Assembly: GCA_003550325.1 (NCBI GenBank)
Contig: QKWP01000511.1
Coordinates: 225,054-289,053, forward strand
Direction: 5' to 3'
Source of the DNA: Gigaspora rosea
Taxonomy: Eukaryota; Glomeromycota; Glomeromycetes; Diversisporales; Gigasporaceae
DNA length: 64,000 nucleotides
Shown: positions 33,640 to 45,163 of the stretch, one piece after another
Numbering within the stretch: position 1 is the stretch's first letter
Layout of the letters: the number at the start of each line of letters is the position of its first letter
Notes under the pieces: model-generated
What the model saw: the letters and a program-made list of their open reading frames with translations, nothing else
Databases searched by the model: none
Told to the model about the DNA's origin: nothing
Made by a program: the position numbers and the translations under genes

Positions 33640-34916
33640 TTATTTTTCTATTATAATATAAAAAAAAATAATTTAAATATTTAGCATAAATTTGAAATAT
33701 CTAAATACTTTGTTAGAGAATTGATAATACAATAAAATTGCTATTAATTTATAAGTATTTATAACAAATTTTAAAACAATATAAAATGTTATAGCATCAA
33801 AAGCCATTTATGTTCTTGACAATATAAAACATAAATTATTTGTACTATAATTAAATACTATACAAATAAATGCTAAATATGGTAATAGCTTTAGTAAATA
33901 ATTGACTAATATTAAAGTAAACATGTTTTTAGGCTTTTTGATAGTTGCCTATGATTCATTAATCACAATAGTAATAGTCTTGTGGTTTTCTTATTAAATA
34001 TATTTATTTATATTTATATTAGCTGTACTATTATATAATTCTAATTCAAAAAGTATTTTTTATACAGTATGGGGCAGCAAGAAACATCCACTTGTTATTA
34101 GTAAAAACTTTGAATTTTTATAACTTTTTAAAAAAATTAAATTAAAAAACCCTCTGACACATTGATAGATTTTTAGCTAAACTATATTTCTGTGAGAGGA
34201 TTTTTTTCTATTTTTTTAAAAAAAAATATTAAGAGTTAAAGTTGATAACAGATAATAGTTTAAAAAATTAGCCTTTAATATAAAAAAATGAAAATATATA
34301 GATTTATTTAACCAATTAGAATTAATTGCATCAAAATTGGTCAATCAAAAATGATATATAAGCACCCAAAATTGGTGCCTTATAGTATAAATTGGATGTT
34401 TTTTACTGTTCTGCACTTTAGAAATTTTTATTAATTGAATATATAAAAAAGAATTTTACTAATTATTCTAGAATGTATGTATATAGATATTAATTTTATT
34501 AATTCTAATTTGTAAATTTGTGTAATATACCAATCAAATAATTTCTACAACAAAAAATTAAGCTTTTGCTTATAGTCAAAGTAAGAGTAAATTTGGGATG
34601 GGTAAGATATAGTTTATACATAATTTTACAAGGAATTTTTTTTGTTAAGAACCAAAAAGATTGAAGTTTTGGAATATTTGGCTTGTTTTATGCACCCCAT
34701 GTTCAAACACTTTATATGCAAATAGTAATTGTCTATAAAAAATATAATAATAATTATAGATGCACATTATATCTGATATTATAAATATAACCATAGTAAA
34801 GGCTATATGCTGAGAGGTTGGGCATTCTCTGACCTGCCTATGATATAATATATAATATAATATACAATTTCTTAAAATATTTTGCAAGAGTCAACTATTG
34901 CATTTTCTCTACAACA
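33640..34916. other. Intergenic, no gene recognised
   Basis: Very A+T-rich. An 80-codon reverse frame (34887-34645) is hydrophobic and aromatic, as expected of chance A+T-rich reading, and is not credited. Confidence 0.4.
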
Positions 34917-34949
34917 AAAAATGTTATTAATAAAATATATACTTTGATC

Positions 34950-35030
34950 TGTGGGTCAATAGCGTAAGTGGTTACGCTCTCAGGTCTCCAAACGCAAGGT
35001 TGCCAGTTCAAGCCCTACTGGAGGACAAGA
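34950..35030 (+). ncRNA. tRNA-derived Pol III promoter, SINE head
   Basis: A-box match TAGCGTAAGTG at 34960-34970 and B-box match GTTCAAGCC at 35006-35014, 46 bp apart. The D arm GCGTAA/TTACGC pairs perfectly. The acceptor stem does not pair, so this is not a working tRNA; a SINE head fits better. A reversed B-box-like word lies at about 35,055-35,065. Confidence 0.5.
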
Positions 35031-35094
35031 AAAACTATATGAAGTCATGAAACGGACGTGCTTGAACCAGGATGCTAGGACCATCGGCTACAGG

Positions 35095-35290
35095 AAAATG
35101 AATACCTCTGGTAAAAATTCAGTTGCAAAAATTGGATACTTCTGGTGAAATTCTAGTTGTACAAGAATACCTTCAGTGAAACTCCAGTCGAAAATGAATA
35201 CCTTCAGTGAAATTCCAGTTGAACATGAATACCTTTGGCAAAATTCCGGTTGAAACACTTGGACAGTTCTGGTTGAAACTTCTGGTAGTA
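35095..35290 (+). repeat. ~35-40 bp minisatellite
   Basis: About five or six units of GAATACCTTCAGTGAAATTC plus CAGTTGAACAT with changes. It sits just 3' of the tRNA-derived head and may be part of the same SINE. The long reverse frame (35481-35173) reads through it. Confidence 0.7.
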
Positions 35291-35801
35291 AAATGGGTCA
35301 GCTGGTTAATCTGGTTGGGTAAATAGAATAAAATCATTACTATAAATAGAAATAAGATATAAGTAACATATATAAATGAGGCGTCATCTAGGGGATCATA
35401 TTTGTTAGGGAACTGCGGACTCGAGAACAGGGTACTACACGTGGGGCCAGGGACCAGAATGTCATATAATAGAATAAACACATATAATGCTAGTCAGTAA
35501 CTTAAATAAGATAATTAATACATGAGCGCCAATTGTGCCCTAGTGATCTAGCTAGAAAATTTAAAAAATATATATATATATACTTTTAGATTGTTATGTA
35601 AAGGTCTACAATTATGTTTTTGCACAAAAAACCAATTACAATTTCAAGAACTATTATTAAAAATCATAAATCAAATAATTACCAAATATGTCTAAAAACA
35701 ATAAATACTAATAATTTTGTAAATACATTATAATATGGATAAATGTTATTGTTGCACCCCGTTACATGATCTTTTTGTCACAGGTTATGTGCAATATATA
35801 A

Positions 35802-35828
35802 ACAATGATCGTCATGCCGATCATTGTT
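35802..35828. repeat. Perfect hairpin ACAATGATCG
   Basis: ACAATGATCG-TCATGC-CGATCATTGT, 10-bp stem followed by a T8 run, which makes it look like a terminator; no gene ends here. Copy 2 at 42741-42767. Confidence 0.7.
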
Positions 35829-35849
35829 TTTTTTGCTTTATTTACGTTT

Positions 35850-36500
35850 AACTAATCTTTTTTTTACAGTTTTAGGTCCTAACCGTGTCGCTGGACTGCC
35901 GTTACTAATGTTGGTATCACCGTTTTTCGAGTTTTTATTGTGATTATAGTTACGTCATTGCTGGTTGTTCGCTGTTATTGGAGTTAAGTCATTGTTGCTA
36001 TTTGTTAATGCCGCAATTTCGCTACGTTGGATTTAAGCACTTTTTTAGCGTATAGATACTGAACTAACCTCTCTTTTTTCTTTTAGGTATAGGGTTGTCA
36101 TTGTTGAGTTGTCGTCTTTGTGAGCTATTGTTGTTATTGAAGTCGTTGTTGTCAGTGTCATTTTTGGTGTGATTTCGCGTTCGTTAGTGGTCTTTTTTTG
36201 ATGTGTGTCGTTTATTTTTTAGGCGTTGCATATGCGTTGTCTTGTTCGATTTGTTGTTTTGAAGTTTCTTTTTGTGTGACTCTGTTGTTTTAGTGTAATC
36301 GATTCATCATTATCCTTTGTCGTCGTTGCTGGTGTTGCAATTTTGCCACGTTGTAAATATGGATTCATACTTTCTTTTTTAGTATATGCATATTGAATTG
36401 CCATTTCTTCTTTTTTAGGTATCGGGTCTGGTCGTTGTTGCTGGTGCCATCATCGTTATTGGAATCGTCAATGATTTCGTGTCACAGATGATAGCCATTC
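35850..36500. repeat. GTT-rich region with two diverged ~340-bp units
   Basis: CTTTTTTCTTTTAGGTATAG near 36,070 and TTCTTCTTTTTTAGGTATCG near 36,405 mark matching points. GCAATTTCGCTACGTTGGAT pairs with GCAATTTTGCCACGTTGTAA before them. The repeated TTTTAGGT words look like 3' splice sites. A 61-codon reverse frame (36404-36219) is low-complexity. The other copy has a 241-bp expansion here. Confidence 0.55.
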
Positions 36501-36611
36501 ATGATAGCACGTCAACATGTTAGGCTTAGTAGTACTGTCAACTGTAGTTGTGTAAAACTGGGCACAATATAATCAACAGCTTGACCTAGAGTTTTGGATT
36601 CGTATTGAAAT

Positions 36612-36935
36612 ACAGGTCAAATTGATTTTTAGATCAAGTTAAACTTGATCCGGGTCAAATTGATCTCTAATAGAATTTTAGGGTAGGGTAAACCTGAATT
36701 ATGTTGATGCCGGCCGGTTAGAGTTAGGGTAAACCTGAATTATGCTAATACCGGCCGGGTTTTTTAATTAATCAGGGTGGACCTGAATTATGTTGATGCA
36801 GGCCGGTTAGGATTTAGGTGAACCTAAATTATGTTAATGCCTGCTGGTTAGGGGTTAGGGTGAACCTGAATTATGTTAATTCCGGCTGGGTTTTTTAATT
36901 AATCAATTTGATCCGGGTCAAGTTTAACTTGACAA
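36612..36935. mobile_element. Inverted-ended element with GGCCGG minisatellite
   Basis: Left GGTCAAATTGATTTTTAGAT, then CAAGTTAAACTTGATCCGGG; the right end reads GATCCGGGTCAAGTTTAACT, then TGACAATTTGACCC, its inverted form. Inside are five units of about 40-50 bp built on AACCTGAATTATGTTGATGC, then CGGCCGGTTAG. Target duplication not found. Confidence 0.6.
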
Positions 36936-36939
36936 TTTG

Positions 36940-37600
36940 ACCCGTAGCATATATAAATAAATAAATTAAAGTTATAAAATATGATGTTACGTGATTGGTT
37001 ATATACTACATATATATAACAAATAATAAATGTAACATGATGTAATAAATAAATTTGTCCTTATAATATATATAACAGGTCTAAACAAGACTCTAATAGG
37101 AATTATTACATACAATACTCTAACCTCCAATACAAAACAACAAAACATTCTGCTATTTATTTTTACTATCATTTAATTAAAGAAATTCTCAATCTATTAA
37201 CTCGTATAACCTAAACAGCCAAAAATATTATTCTACAAATAATTTAAATATAATAAATACTTATATACTAATTTGTTGATCAAAAGCAAATAGTATATCT
37301 AGTATTACTTAGCTTTAGCCTCAAACTTTCCAAAAATTAGTATAGTATAATATATCTAATAAAAAAGTACCTTATTATTTTTTTAATAATATATATATAT
37401 ATAAAATATATGATGTATTAAAAAAACAAAAAATATTTTACTATTTTACAAATTTATTTACTATAAATAAAAATATTATATAAAGTTTTCTAAACCTTTT
37501 ATAATATTTTATTTATTTATTAATTGATGATCAAATAAGATTAGCACTATTATATATTGGGACAATAGTAAATTTGAGAATAAGCACAATATAAAATTTT
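36940..37600. other. Intergenic, no gene recognised
   Basis: A+T-rich with an (AT)n run near 37,388-37,410. No element ends or coding frame. Confidence 0.45.
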
Positions 37601-37606
37601 ATTATA

Positions 37607-37978
37607 TACTAGAATCTGACATAGGTCCAATGAAAAGTAATTTTTTATTAAATTAACAGCTCATGTCAATTAACTGAAAGTTGTAGGGCTCACTGAGACA
37701 CATCTAATGGTAGTTAGATCATTCAAATCGGCCCAGTGTATGCTGAGATATCACTAAAAAATAATTGGCCAACTATATAAAATTTTTAGTTTGTTTACAT
37801 AGAATTTTATATAGTTAGCAAATTGTTTTTTAGCAATATCTTAGTGTACACAACTGATTTGAATGATCTAACCACTATTAGATGGGTCTCAGTGAGCTCT
37901 ACAACTTTTAATTAATTGTATAAGCTGTTGACTTAATAAAAAAATTACTTTTCATTGGACCTACGTCAAATTCCAGTA
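37607..37978. mobile_element. TA-flanked foldback MITE
   Basis: Ends TACTAGAATCTGACATAGGT and complement TACTGGAATTTGACGTAGGT, continuing into CCAATGAAAAGTAATTTTTT on both sides; TA outside (37605-37606, 37979-37980). The inner arms hold GAGATATCACTAAAAAAT and a CTCACTGAGAC / GATCATTCAAATCGGCCC layout like the GATCAAAAGTTAT family. It directly abuts the Harbinger-like element. Confidence 0.7.
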
Positions 37979-37983
37979 TATAA

Positions 37984-39938
37984 GGGAGCTTCCAGAAATT
38001 ACGTAATTTTTGGGTGGTAGGTAGGGTTGCCAAAATATCAGGTTATAATTCTGGTCAAAATTTTATAATTCTGGCCAAAAGTATAAAATTATAAAATTAT
38101 TGATAACTTTTGTTCTACTGGGCCAATTTAGATGTTTTAACTACCAAAATGCCCATCTCGATGAGATGATTCTAGCAAGCCCAAAATCGTTAAAATCTAA
38201 TTACAGGATCCCAAGATCGTTCAACTTTTGTGTAATTTTAATTGTAATTTTTTAGAATTACTAAGTAAATTACTTTAACCATATGGGCGGATTTATTTCC
38301 ACAGGAATATTGAAGATCTGCCCTCTGATTGGTTAATTTGTTTAATGTAATAATAAAAAGTGATACATACTTTTTCGAAGCCACATGTATTTTTTTTAAT
38401 ATAGTGGTATGAAATTTTGTGCTTACATTCAACAAGACTTCAGCTTCAATGATCCTCACTGATCCTATGATAATGTTTTTTTAGGCGTAACTTTTACTAG
38501 TAATGATGGCAAAGGGCTCACCGTGCAAGAATACAAGGCCAGGTGTGATATGTGCAAAAATTTTGCAAACTGACGCCAAATCTTTTATCTAAAACTATGA
38601 AGAGTCAAGCTGCTCTAAGTTTAAAGGTAGAACTCGACTTAGATAACTAGCTGTGTTAACAACATTCGACAAGACTAGATCCCGCAACTGTTTTTTAAGA
38701 TCCCGCAAGCATTAAAACTTAGTGATCAACTTTGTCATAAGCATTATACTGAGTTGGTTGTATTTGATAGAAATTTAAGCACGAATAAAAAACAAGAATT
38801 TAGACAATGTAAAAACATGTGGGCTATATACAGTATGTGGCAAAGTATCTTTAAACAAGTTATTCAGAATACAAGAATAGTTTAGGTATTGTGGTATAAA
38901 TTTATTCATTCAATAAGACCTTACAAAATTGATTATTTTTTTTTTACTTCATATCAATATTCACTAATCTCAAAACAAAAATATTAATTACTAGATATAC
39001 AGTCAACAAAAAAAAATAAAAATACTAGACGTTTTAGATAATTTAGATCAAATACGTATGATATAAGCGATATTGTTTAGTTAATATGAATTAAAGTTGA
39101 AATGTGTCTCTAGTAAAGATGATAACAGAAATATAGAATCGAATTACTATTTAAAAATATATAATTAAATAAAGTTTCGCTAATAATAAATTGATAATTG
39201 ACAATAAAATTGTTATTGATATTAATCACATTTTGATTGACAAAATGTCACTTATTAATTTGATTGGTTAAGGTCAAGATTTGATCATCATATGTGTAAA
39301 ATCGAATTTGTGACAATATTGAATGGAAACAAATCCACCCATATGCATTGAATAACTTTTGATACACTGGTCCGTTTTGAATGATTTAGCTACCAAACTG
39401 TTCGTCTCAGTGAGACGATTCTAAAAAGCCCAAAATTGCTAAATTCCAATTACAGGATCCCAAGATCAATAAAGATTTGTATTGTTATTAACAATACAAA
39501 TCTTTATCGGTCTTGTGATCTTGTGATTGGAATTTAGTGGTTTTGGGCTTGTTAGAATCGACTCACTTAGACGAACATTTTGGTAATTAAATCACCCAAA
39601 AGGACCAGTGGATCAAAAGTTATTCAATGTTAAAGAAATTTACTTAGTGATTCTAAAAAATCACTATTAAAATTACACAAAAGTTGGGATCCTGTGATTA
39701 GATTTAACGATTTTGGGCTTGTTAGAATCGTCTTGTTGAGATGAGCATTTTGGTAGTTAAATCATACAAAACGGGCTAGTGGATCAAAAGTTATTATCAA
39801 TCCAATAAATTGGACATGTAAATAATTTTTAAAAAAATATAAAATTTGATTGGCTAATAGGGTATCAGGTGCGGGTGGGTGGGGTAAAATTTTGAAATTT
39901 ATTAGTAACAAAAAATTATGTAATTTCTGGAAGCTCCC
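37984..39938. mobile_element. Harbinger-like foldback element, ~1.96 kb (TSD TAA)
   Basis: Ends GGGAGCTTCCAGAAATTACG and complement GGGAGCTTCCAGAAATTACA, flanked by TAA (37981-37983, 39939-39941). A 3-bp TWA duplication and a GGG start fit PIF/Harbinger. Arms of about 290 bp carry ATCTCGATGAGATGATTCTA, GCAAGCCCAAAATCGTTAAA and AATTACTAAGTAAATT. The inside holds another inverted pair (ATGGGCGGATTTATTTCC near 38,283, complement near 39,325) and the palindrome at 39348-39630. No transposase frame seen. Confidence 0.7.
39348..39630. mobile_element. Palindromic GATCAAAAGTTAT-family element, nested
   Basis: A near-complete palindrome centred on GATTTGTATTGTTATTAACA at about 39,490. Arms read GAATAACTTTTGATACACTG, GTTTTGAATGATTTAGCTAC and CGTCTCAGTGAGACGATTCT, mirrored on the right. 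The inner GTCTCAGTGAGAC is also palindromic. Confidence 0.7.
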
Positions 39939-39979
39939 TAAGTTGAGAAGGTCAAAAAATTATAACATAATTTTTTTTA

Positions 39980-40290
39980 GAAAAAATTGTCTAAAAACGG
40001 ATCCAGTAGTCCAAATTTAATTATTTTAGTACTATTTGATTCATTCCGGTAAAAGGAGTTAAATAGTACCAATTTTATTTCATTTGGATTACTGGATCAG
40101 AAGTTATTGGCCAAATACTATTGGCCATATCTTTCCTTATCAAATTACTATATAACCAATAGTTTTTTGTGAATATCCTGCAATCCAGTGATCCAAATAA
40201 CTTAATTTTGGTATCATTGGATTTGTCTCACTAAGATGAATCAAATAGTACATAAATTATCTAAATCAGATTACTGTGTTACAAGATATT
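39980..40290. repeat. Related foldback fragments (GGATTACTGGATCAGAAGTTAT)
   Basis: TGGATTACTGGATCAGAAGT near 40,085 and AATCCAGTGATCCAAATAAC near 40,190, with AATAGTACCAATTTTATTTC and ATGAATCAAATAGTAC words. Same layout as the GATCAAAAGTTAT family but a different end sequence. Confidence 0.45.
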
Positions 40291-40626
40291 CAAGTTTTTG
40301 TAAAATTATATATATAAATATATAGATTTTGAATTTTTTTTTATATAATTAAGGGGTCAAGTGCTACAATATGGGGGTTCATAATGTTATTTATGGATAC
40401 CCCTTAATAAACAGAAAATTAGAGAGTTTAAATAGGTAATCGCCTAGAAGATTTTGCAAATATAGTAGCTAGTTTAAAACCTTTAGATAAACTGCTTAAA
40501 TTAGACAACTAAAAGCTGTACTTGTGGCTAGTTGTACTCTCATTTGTATATGTAACTAAATAACTACACTTATAAAGTCCTAGATTTCAAAGATGGATAA
40601 TTTGATATCAAAAAAAGCACAAAGGT

Positions 40627-40745
40627 TATAAGGGTGCTAACATTTATTAGATAATATTTTAAAAGTGAATCAAGCCAAATCTTATCTTATTTAAAAAATT
40701 TTAGCAATTAAATTTAACTAAATATATTATCTAGTAATAGAGTAT
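40627..40745. repeat. Partial Harbinger-like MITE, relative of 27860-28016
   Basis: Begins AGGGTGCTAACATTTATTAG, then ATAATATTTTAAAAGTGAAT and AATCTTATCTTA, collinear with the MITE at 27860. The second end is not clear. Confidence 0.5.
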
Positions 40746-40749
40746 AAGC

Positions 40750-41215
40750 TAGAACTCCAAGCAATCTATAAATAGCCAACTATTTTAAAAATCTTAATAT
40801 ATTACATAAGGTAGCTGCGCCACACAAGTCGCGCTAAAACCAGAAACGTAAACACGGTTTTGTAATATAACTTTTAGAATATTATAAAGTTTTCTGTATT
40901 TCGCAAAATGATGCATAGGGTGTAATTTCGAATTTTAGCCTATATTAAGTATAATTCAGGCTATCATTTTAAATAATGTCATGGACATTATTATGCAACA
41001 ATACAGTAATCAGATATAACAATTAAATTAATTCAGAAAAAAGAAAACAGATTTTTATATATGCTGTTACCAAATAAAAGAGCATTATATTTAGAAATGG
41101 CAAAGGTTAAGACTGGTCATAACCGTAATTGATACCAGTTAGAAGTTCCTAACTAATTAGTTAAAAATCTGAGCAATAATAAAATTATTATAGTTTTAAT
41201 ATTTATATGGGAACC
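40750..41215. other. Contig end, no gene recognised
   Basis: Contains GCGCCACACAAGTCGCGCTA near 40,816, otherwise A+T-rich. It stops at the N run. Confidence 0.5.
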
Positions 41216-41855
41216 NNNNNNNNNNNNNNNNNNNNNNNNNNNNNNNNNNNNNNNNNNNNNNNNNNNNNNNNNNNNNNNNNNNNNNNNNNNNNNNNNNNNN
41301 NNNNNNNNNNNNNNNNNNNNNNNNNNNNNNNNNNNNNNNNNNNNNNNNNNNNNNNNNNNNNNNNNNNNNNNNNNNNNNNNNNNNNNNNNNNNNNNNNNNN
41401 NNNNNNNNNNNNNNNNNNNNNNNNNNNNNNNNNNNNNNNNNNNNNNNNNNNNNNNNNNNNNNNNNNNNNNNNNNNNNNNNNNNNNNNNNNNNNNNNNNNN
41501 NNNNNNNNNNNNNNNNNNNNNNNNNNNNNNNNNNNNNNNNNNNNNNNNNNNNNNNNNNNNNNNNNNNNNNNNNNNNNNNNNNNNNNNNNNNNNNNNNNNN
41601 NNNNNNNNNNNNNNNNNNNNNNNNNNNNNNNNNNNNNNNNNNNNNNNNNNNNNNNNNNNNNNNNNNNNNNNNNNNNNNNNNNNNNNNNNNNNNNNNNNNN
41701 NNNNNNNNNNNNNNNNNNNNNNNNNNNNNNNNNNNNNNNNNNNNNNNNNNNNNNNNNNNNNNNNNNNNNNNNNNNNNNNNNNNNNNNNNNNNNNNNNNNN
41801 NNNNNNNNNNNNNNNNNNNNNNNNNNNNNNNNNNNNNNNNNNNNNNNNNNNNNNN
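41216..41855. other. Assembly gap, 640 N
   Basis: Continuous N. Both long open frames that cross it are artefacts. Confidence 1.
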
Positions 41856-43009
41856 AAAAATGTTATTAATAAAATATATACTTTGATCTGTGGGTCAATA
41901 GCGTAAGTGGTTACGCTCTCAGGTCTCCAAACGCAAGGTTGCCAGTTCAAGCCCTACTGGAGGACAAGAAAAACTATATGAAGTCATGAAACGGACGTGC
42001 TTGAACCAGGATGCTAGGACCATCGGCTACAGGAAAATGAATACCTCTGGTAAAAATTCAGTTGCAAAAATTGGATACTTCTGGTGAAATTCTAGTTGTA
42101 CAAGAATACCTTCAGTGAAACTCCAGTCGAAAATGAATACCTTCAGTGAAATTCCAGTTGAACATGAATACCTTTGGCAAAATTCCGGTTGAAACACTTG
42201 GACAGTTCTGGTTGAAACTTCTGGTAGTAAAATGGGTCAGCTGGTTAATCTGGTTGGGTAAATAGAATAAAATCATTACTATAAATAGAAATAAGATATA
42301 AGTAACATATATAAATGAGGCGTCATCTAGGGGATCATATTTGTTAGGGAACTGCGGACTCGAGAACAGGGTACTACACGTGGGGCCAGGGACCAGAATG
42401 TCATATAATAGAATAAACACATATAATGCTAGTCAGTAACTTAAATAAGATAATTAATACATGAGCGCCAATTGTGCCCTAGTGATCTAGCTAGAAAATT
42501 TAAAAAATATATATATATATACTTTTAGATTGTTATGTAAAGGTCTACAATTATGTTTTTGCACAAAAAACCAATTACAATTTCAAGAACTATTATTAAA
42601 AATCATAAATCAAATAATTACCAAATATGTCTAAAAACAATAAATACTAATAATTTTGTAAATACATTATAATATGGATAAATGTTATTGTTGCACCCCG
42701 TTACATGATCTTTTTGTCACAGGTTATGTGCAATATATAAACAATGATCGTCATGCCGATCATTGTTTTTTTTGCTTTATTTACGTTTAACTAATCTTTT
42801 TTTTACAGTTTTAGGTCCTAACCGTGTCGCTGGACTGCCGTTACTAATGTTGGTATCACCGTTTTTCGAGTTTTTATTGTGATTATAGTTACGTCATTGC
42901 TGGTTGTTCGCTGTTATTGGAGTTAAGTCATTGTTGCTATTTGTTAATGCCGCAATTTCGCTACGTTGGATTTAAGCACTTTTTTAGCGTATAGATACTG
43001 AACTAACCT

Positions 43010-43491
43010 CTCTTTTTTCTTTTAGGTATAGGGTTGTCATTGTTGAGTTGTCGTCTTTGTGAGCTATTGTTGTTATTGAAGTCGTTGTTGTCAGTGTCAT
43101 TATTGGTGTGATTTCGCGTTCGTTAGTGCTCTTTTTTTGATGTGTGTCGTTTATTTTTTAGGCGTTGCATATGCGTTGTCTTGTTCGATTTGTTGTTTTG
43201 AAGTTTCTTTTTGTGTGACTCTGTTGTTTTAGTGTAATCGATTCATCATTCTCTTTTTTCTTTTAGGTATAGGGTTGTCATTGTTGAGTTGTCGTCTTTG
43301 TGAGCTATTGTTGTTATTGAAGTCGTTGTTGTCAGTGTCATTATTGGTGTGATTTCGCGTTCGTTAGTGCTCTTTTTTTGATGTGTGTCGTTTATTTTTT
43401 AGGCGTTGCATATGCGTTGTCTTGTTCGATTTGTTGTTTTGAAGTTTCTTTTTGTGTGACTCTGTTGTTTTAGTGTAATCGATTCATCATT
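43010..43491 (+). repeat. 241-bp tandem duplication present only in copy 2
   Basis: Units 43010-43250 and 43251-43491, both starting CTCTTTTTTCTTTTAGGTAT and ending GATTCATCATT. They appear identical to each other and both differ from copy 1 at the same two bases. Confidence 0.9.
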
Positions 43492-44786
43492 ATCCTTTGT
43501 CGTCGTTGCTGGTGTTGCAATTTTGCCACGTTGTAAATATGGATTCATACTTTCTTTTTTAGTATATGCATATTGAATTGCCATTTCTTCTTTTTTAGGT
43601 ATCGGGTCTGGTCGTTGTTGCTGGTGCCATCATCGTTATTGGAATCGTCAATGATTTCGTGTCACAGATGATAGCCATTCATGATAGCACGTCAACATGT
43701 TAGGCTTAGTAGTACTGTCAACTGTAGTTGTGTAAAACTGGGCACAATATAATCAACAGCTTGACCTAGAGTTTTGGATTCGTATTGAAATACAGGTCAA
43801 ATTGATTTTTAGATCAAGTTAAACTTGATCCGGGTCAAATTGATCTCTAATAGAATTTTAGGGTAGGGTAAACCTGAATTATGTTGATGCCGGCCGGTTA
43901 GAGTTAGGGTAAACCTGAATTATGCTAATACCGGCCGGGTTTTTTAATTAATCAGGGTGGACCTGAATTATGTTGATGCAGGCCGGTTAGGATTTAGGTG
44001 AACCTAAATTATGTTAATGCCTGCTGGTTAGGGGTTAGGGTGAACCTGAATTATGTTAATTCCGGCTGGGTTTTTTAATTAATCAATTTGATCCGGGTCA
44101 AGTTTAACTTGACAATTTGACCCGTAGCATATATAAATAAATAAATTAAAGTTATAAAATATGATGTTACGTGATTGGTTATATACTACATATATATAAC
44201 AAATAATAAATGTAACATGATGTAATAAATAAATTTGTCCTTATAATATATATAACAGGTCTAAACAAGACTCTAATAGGAATTATTACATACAATACTC
44301 TAACCTCCAATACAAAACAACAAAACATTCTGCTATTTATTTTTACTATCATTTAATTAAAGAAATTCTCAATCTATTAACTCGTATAACCTAAACAGCC
44401 AAAAATATTATTCTACAAATAATTTAAATATAATAAATACTTATATACTAATTTGTTGATCAAAAGCAAATAGTATATCTAGTATTACTTAGCTTTAGCC
44501 TCAAACTTTCCAAAAATTAGTATAGTATAATATATCTAATAAAAAAGTACCTTATTATTTTTTTAATAATATATATATATATAAAATATATGATGTATTA
44601 AAAAAACAAAAAATATTTTACTATTTTACAAATTTATTTACTATAAATAAAAATATTATATAAAGTTTTCTAAACCTTTTATAATATTTTATTTATTTAT
44701 TAATTGATGATCAAATAAGATTAGCACTATTATATATTGGGACAATAGTAAATTTGAGAATAAGCACAATATAAAATTTTATTATA

Positions 44787-45158
44787 TACTAGAATCTGAC
44801 ATAGGTCCAATGAAAAGTAATTTTTTATTAAATTAACAGCTCATGTCAATTAACTGAAAGTTGTAGGGCTCACTGAGACACATCTAATGGTAGTTAGATC
44901 ATTCAAATCGGCCCAGTGTATGCTGAGATATCACTAAAAAATAATTGGCCAACTATATAAAATTTTTAGTTTGTTTACATAGAATTTTATATAGTTAGCA
45001 AATTGTTTTTTAGCAATATCTTAGTGTACACAACTGATTTGAATGATCTAACCACTATTAGATGGGTCTCAGTGAGCTCTACAACTTTTAATTAATTGTA
45101 TAAGCTGTTGACTTAATAAAAAAATTACTTTTCATTGGACCTACGTCAAATTCCAGTA
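44787..45158. mobile_element. TA-flanked foldback MITE, second copy
   Basis: Same element as 37607-37978 at +7,180. Confidence 0.7.
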
Positions 45159-45163
45159 TATAA

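Larger units (their letters stand above)
34917..41215 (+). repeat. Duplicated block, copy 1 (ends at the N gap)
   Basis: Nearly identical to 41856-48395. The offset is 6,939 bp up to about 36,070 and 7,180 bp after it, because copy 2 has an extra 241-bp tandem unit. Copy 1 stops exactly at the first N; copy 2 starts exactly after the last N. This is what an unmerged contig overlap gives. Confidence 0.95.

Noticed and set aside
35173-35481. 102-codon reverse frame, also at 42112-42420
   Set aside because: It reads through a minisatellite, has no motif, and its recurrence only reflects the duplicated block. An LTR reading of this stretch was considered too, but no matching second LTR or TG..CA pair was found.
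41153-41950. Two long open frames (265 and 220 codons)
   Set aside because: They cross the N gap; N has no stops. Artefact.
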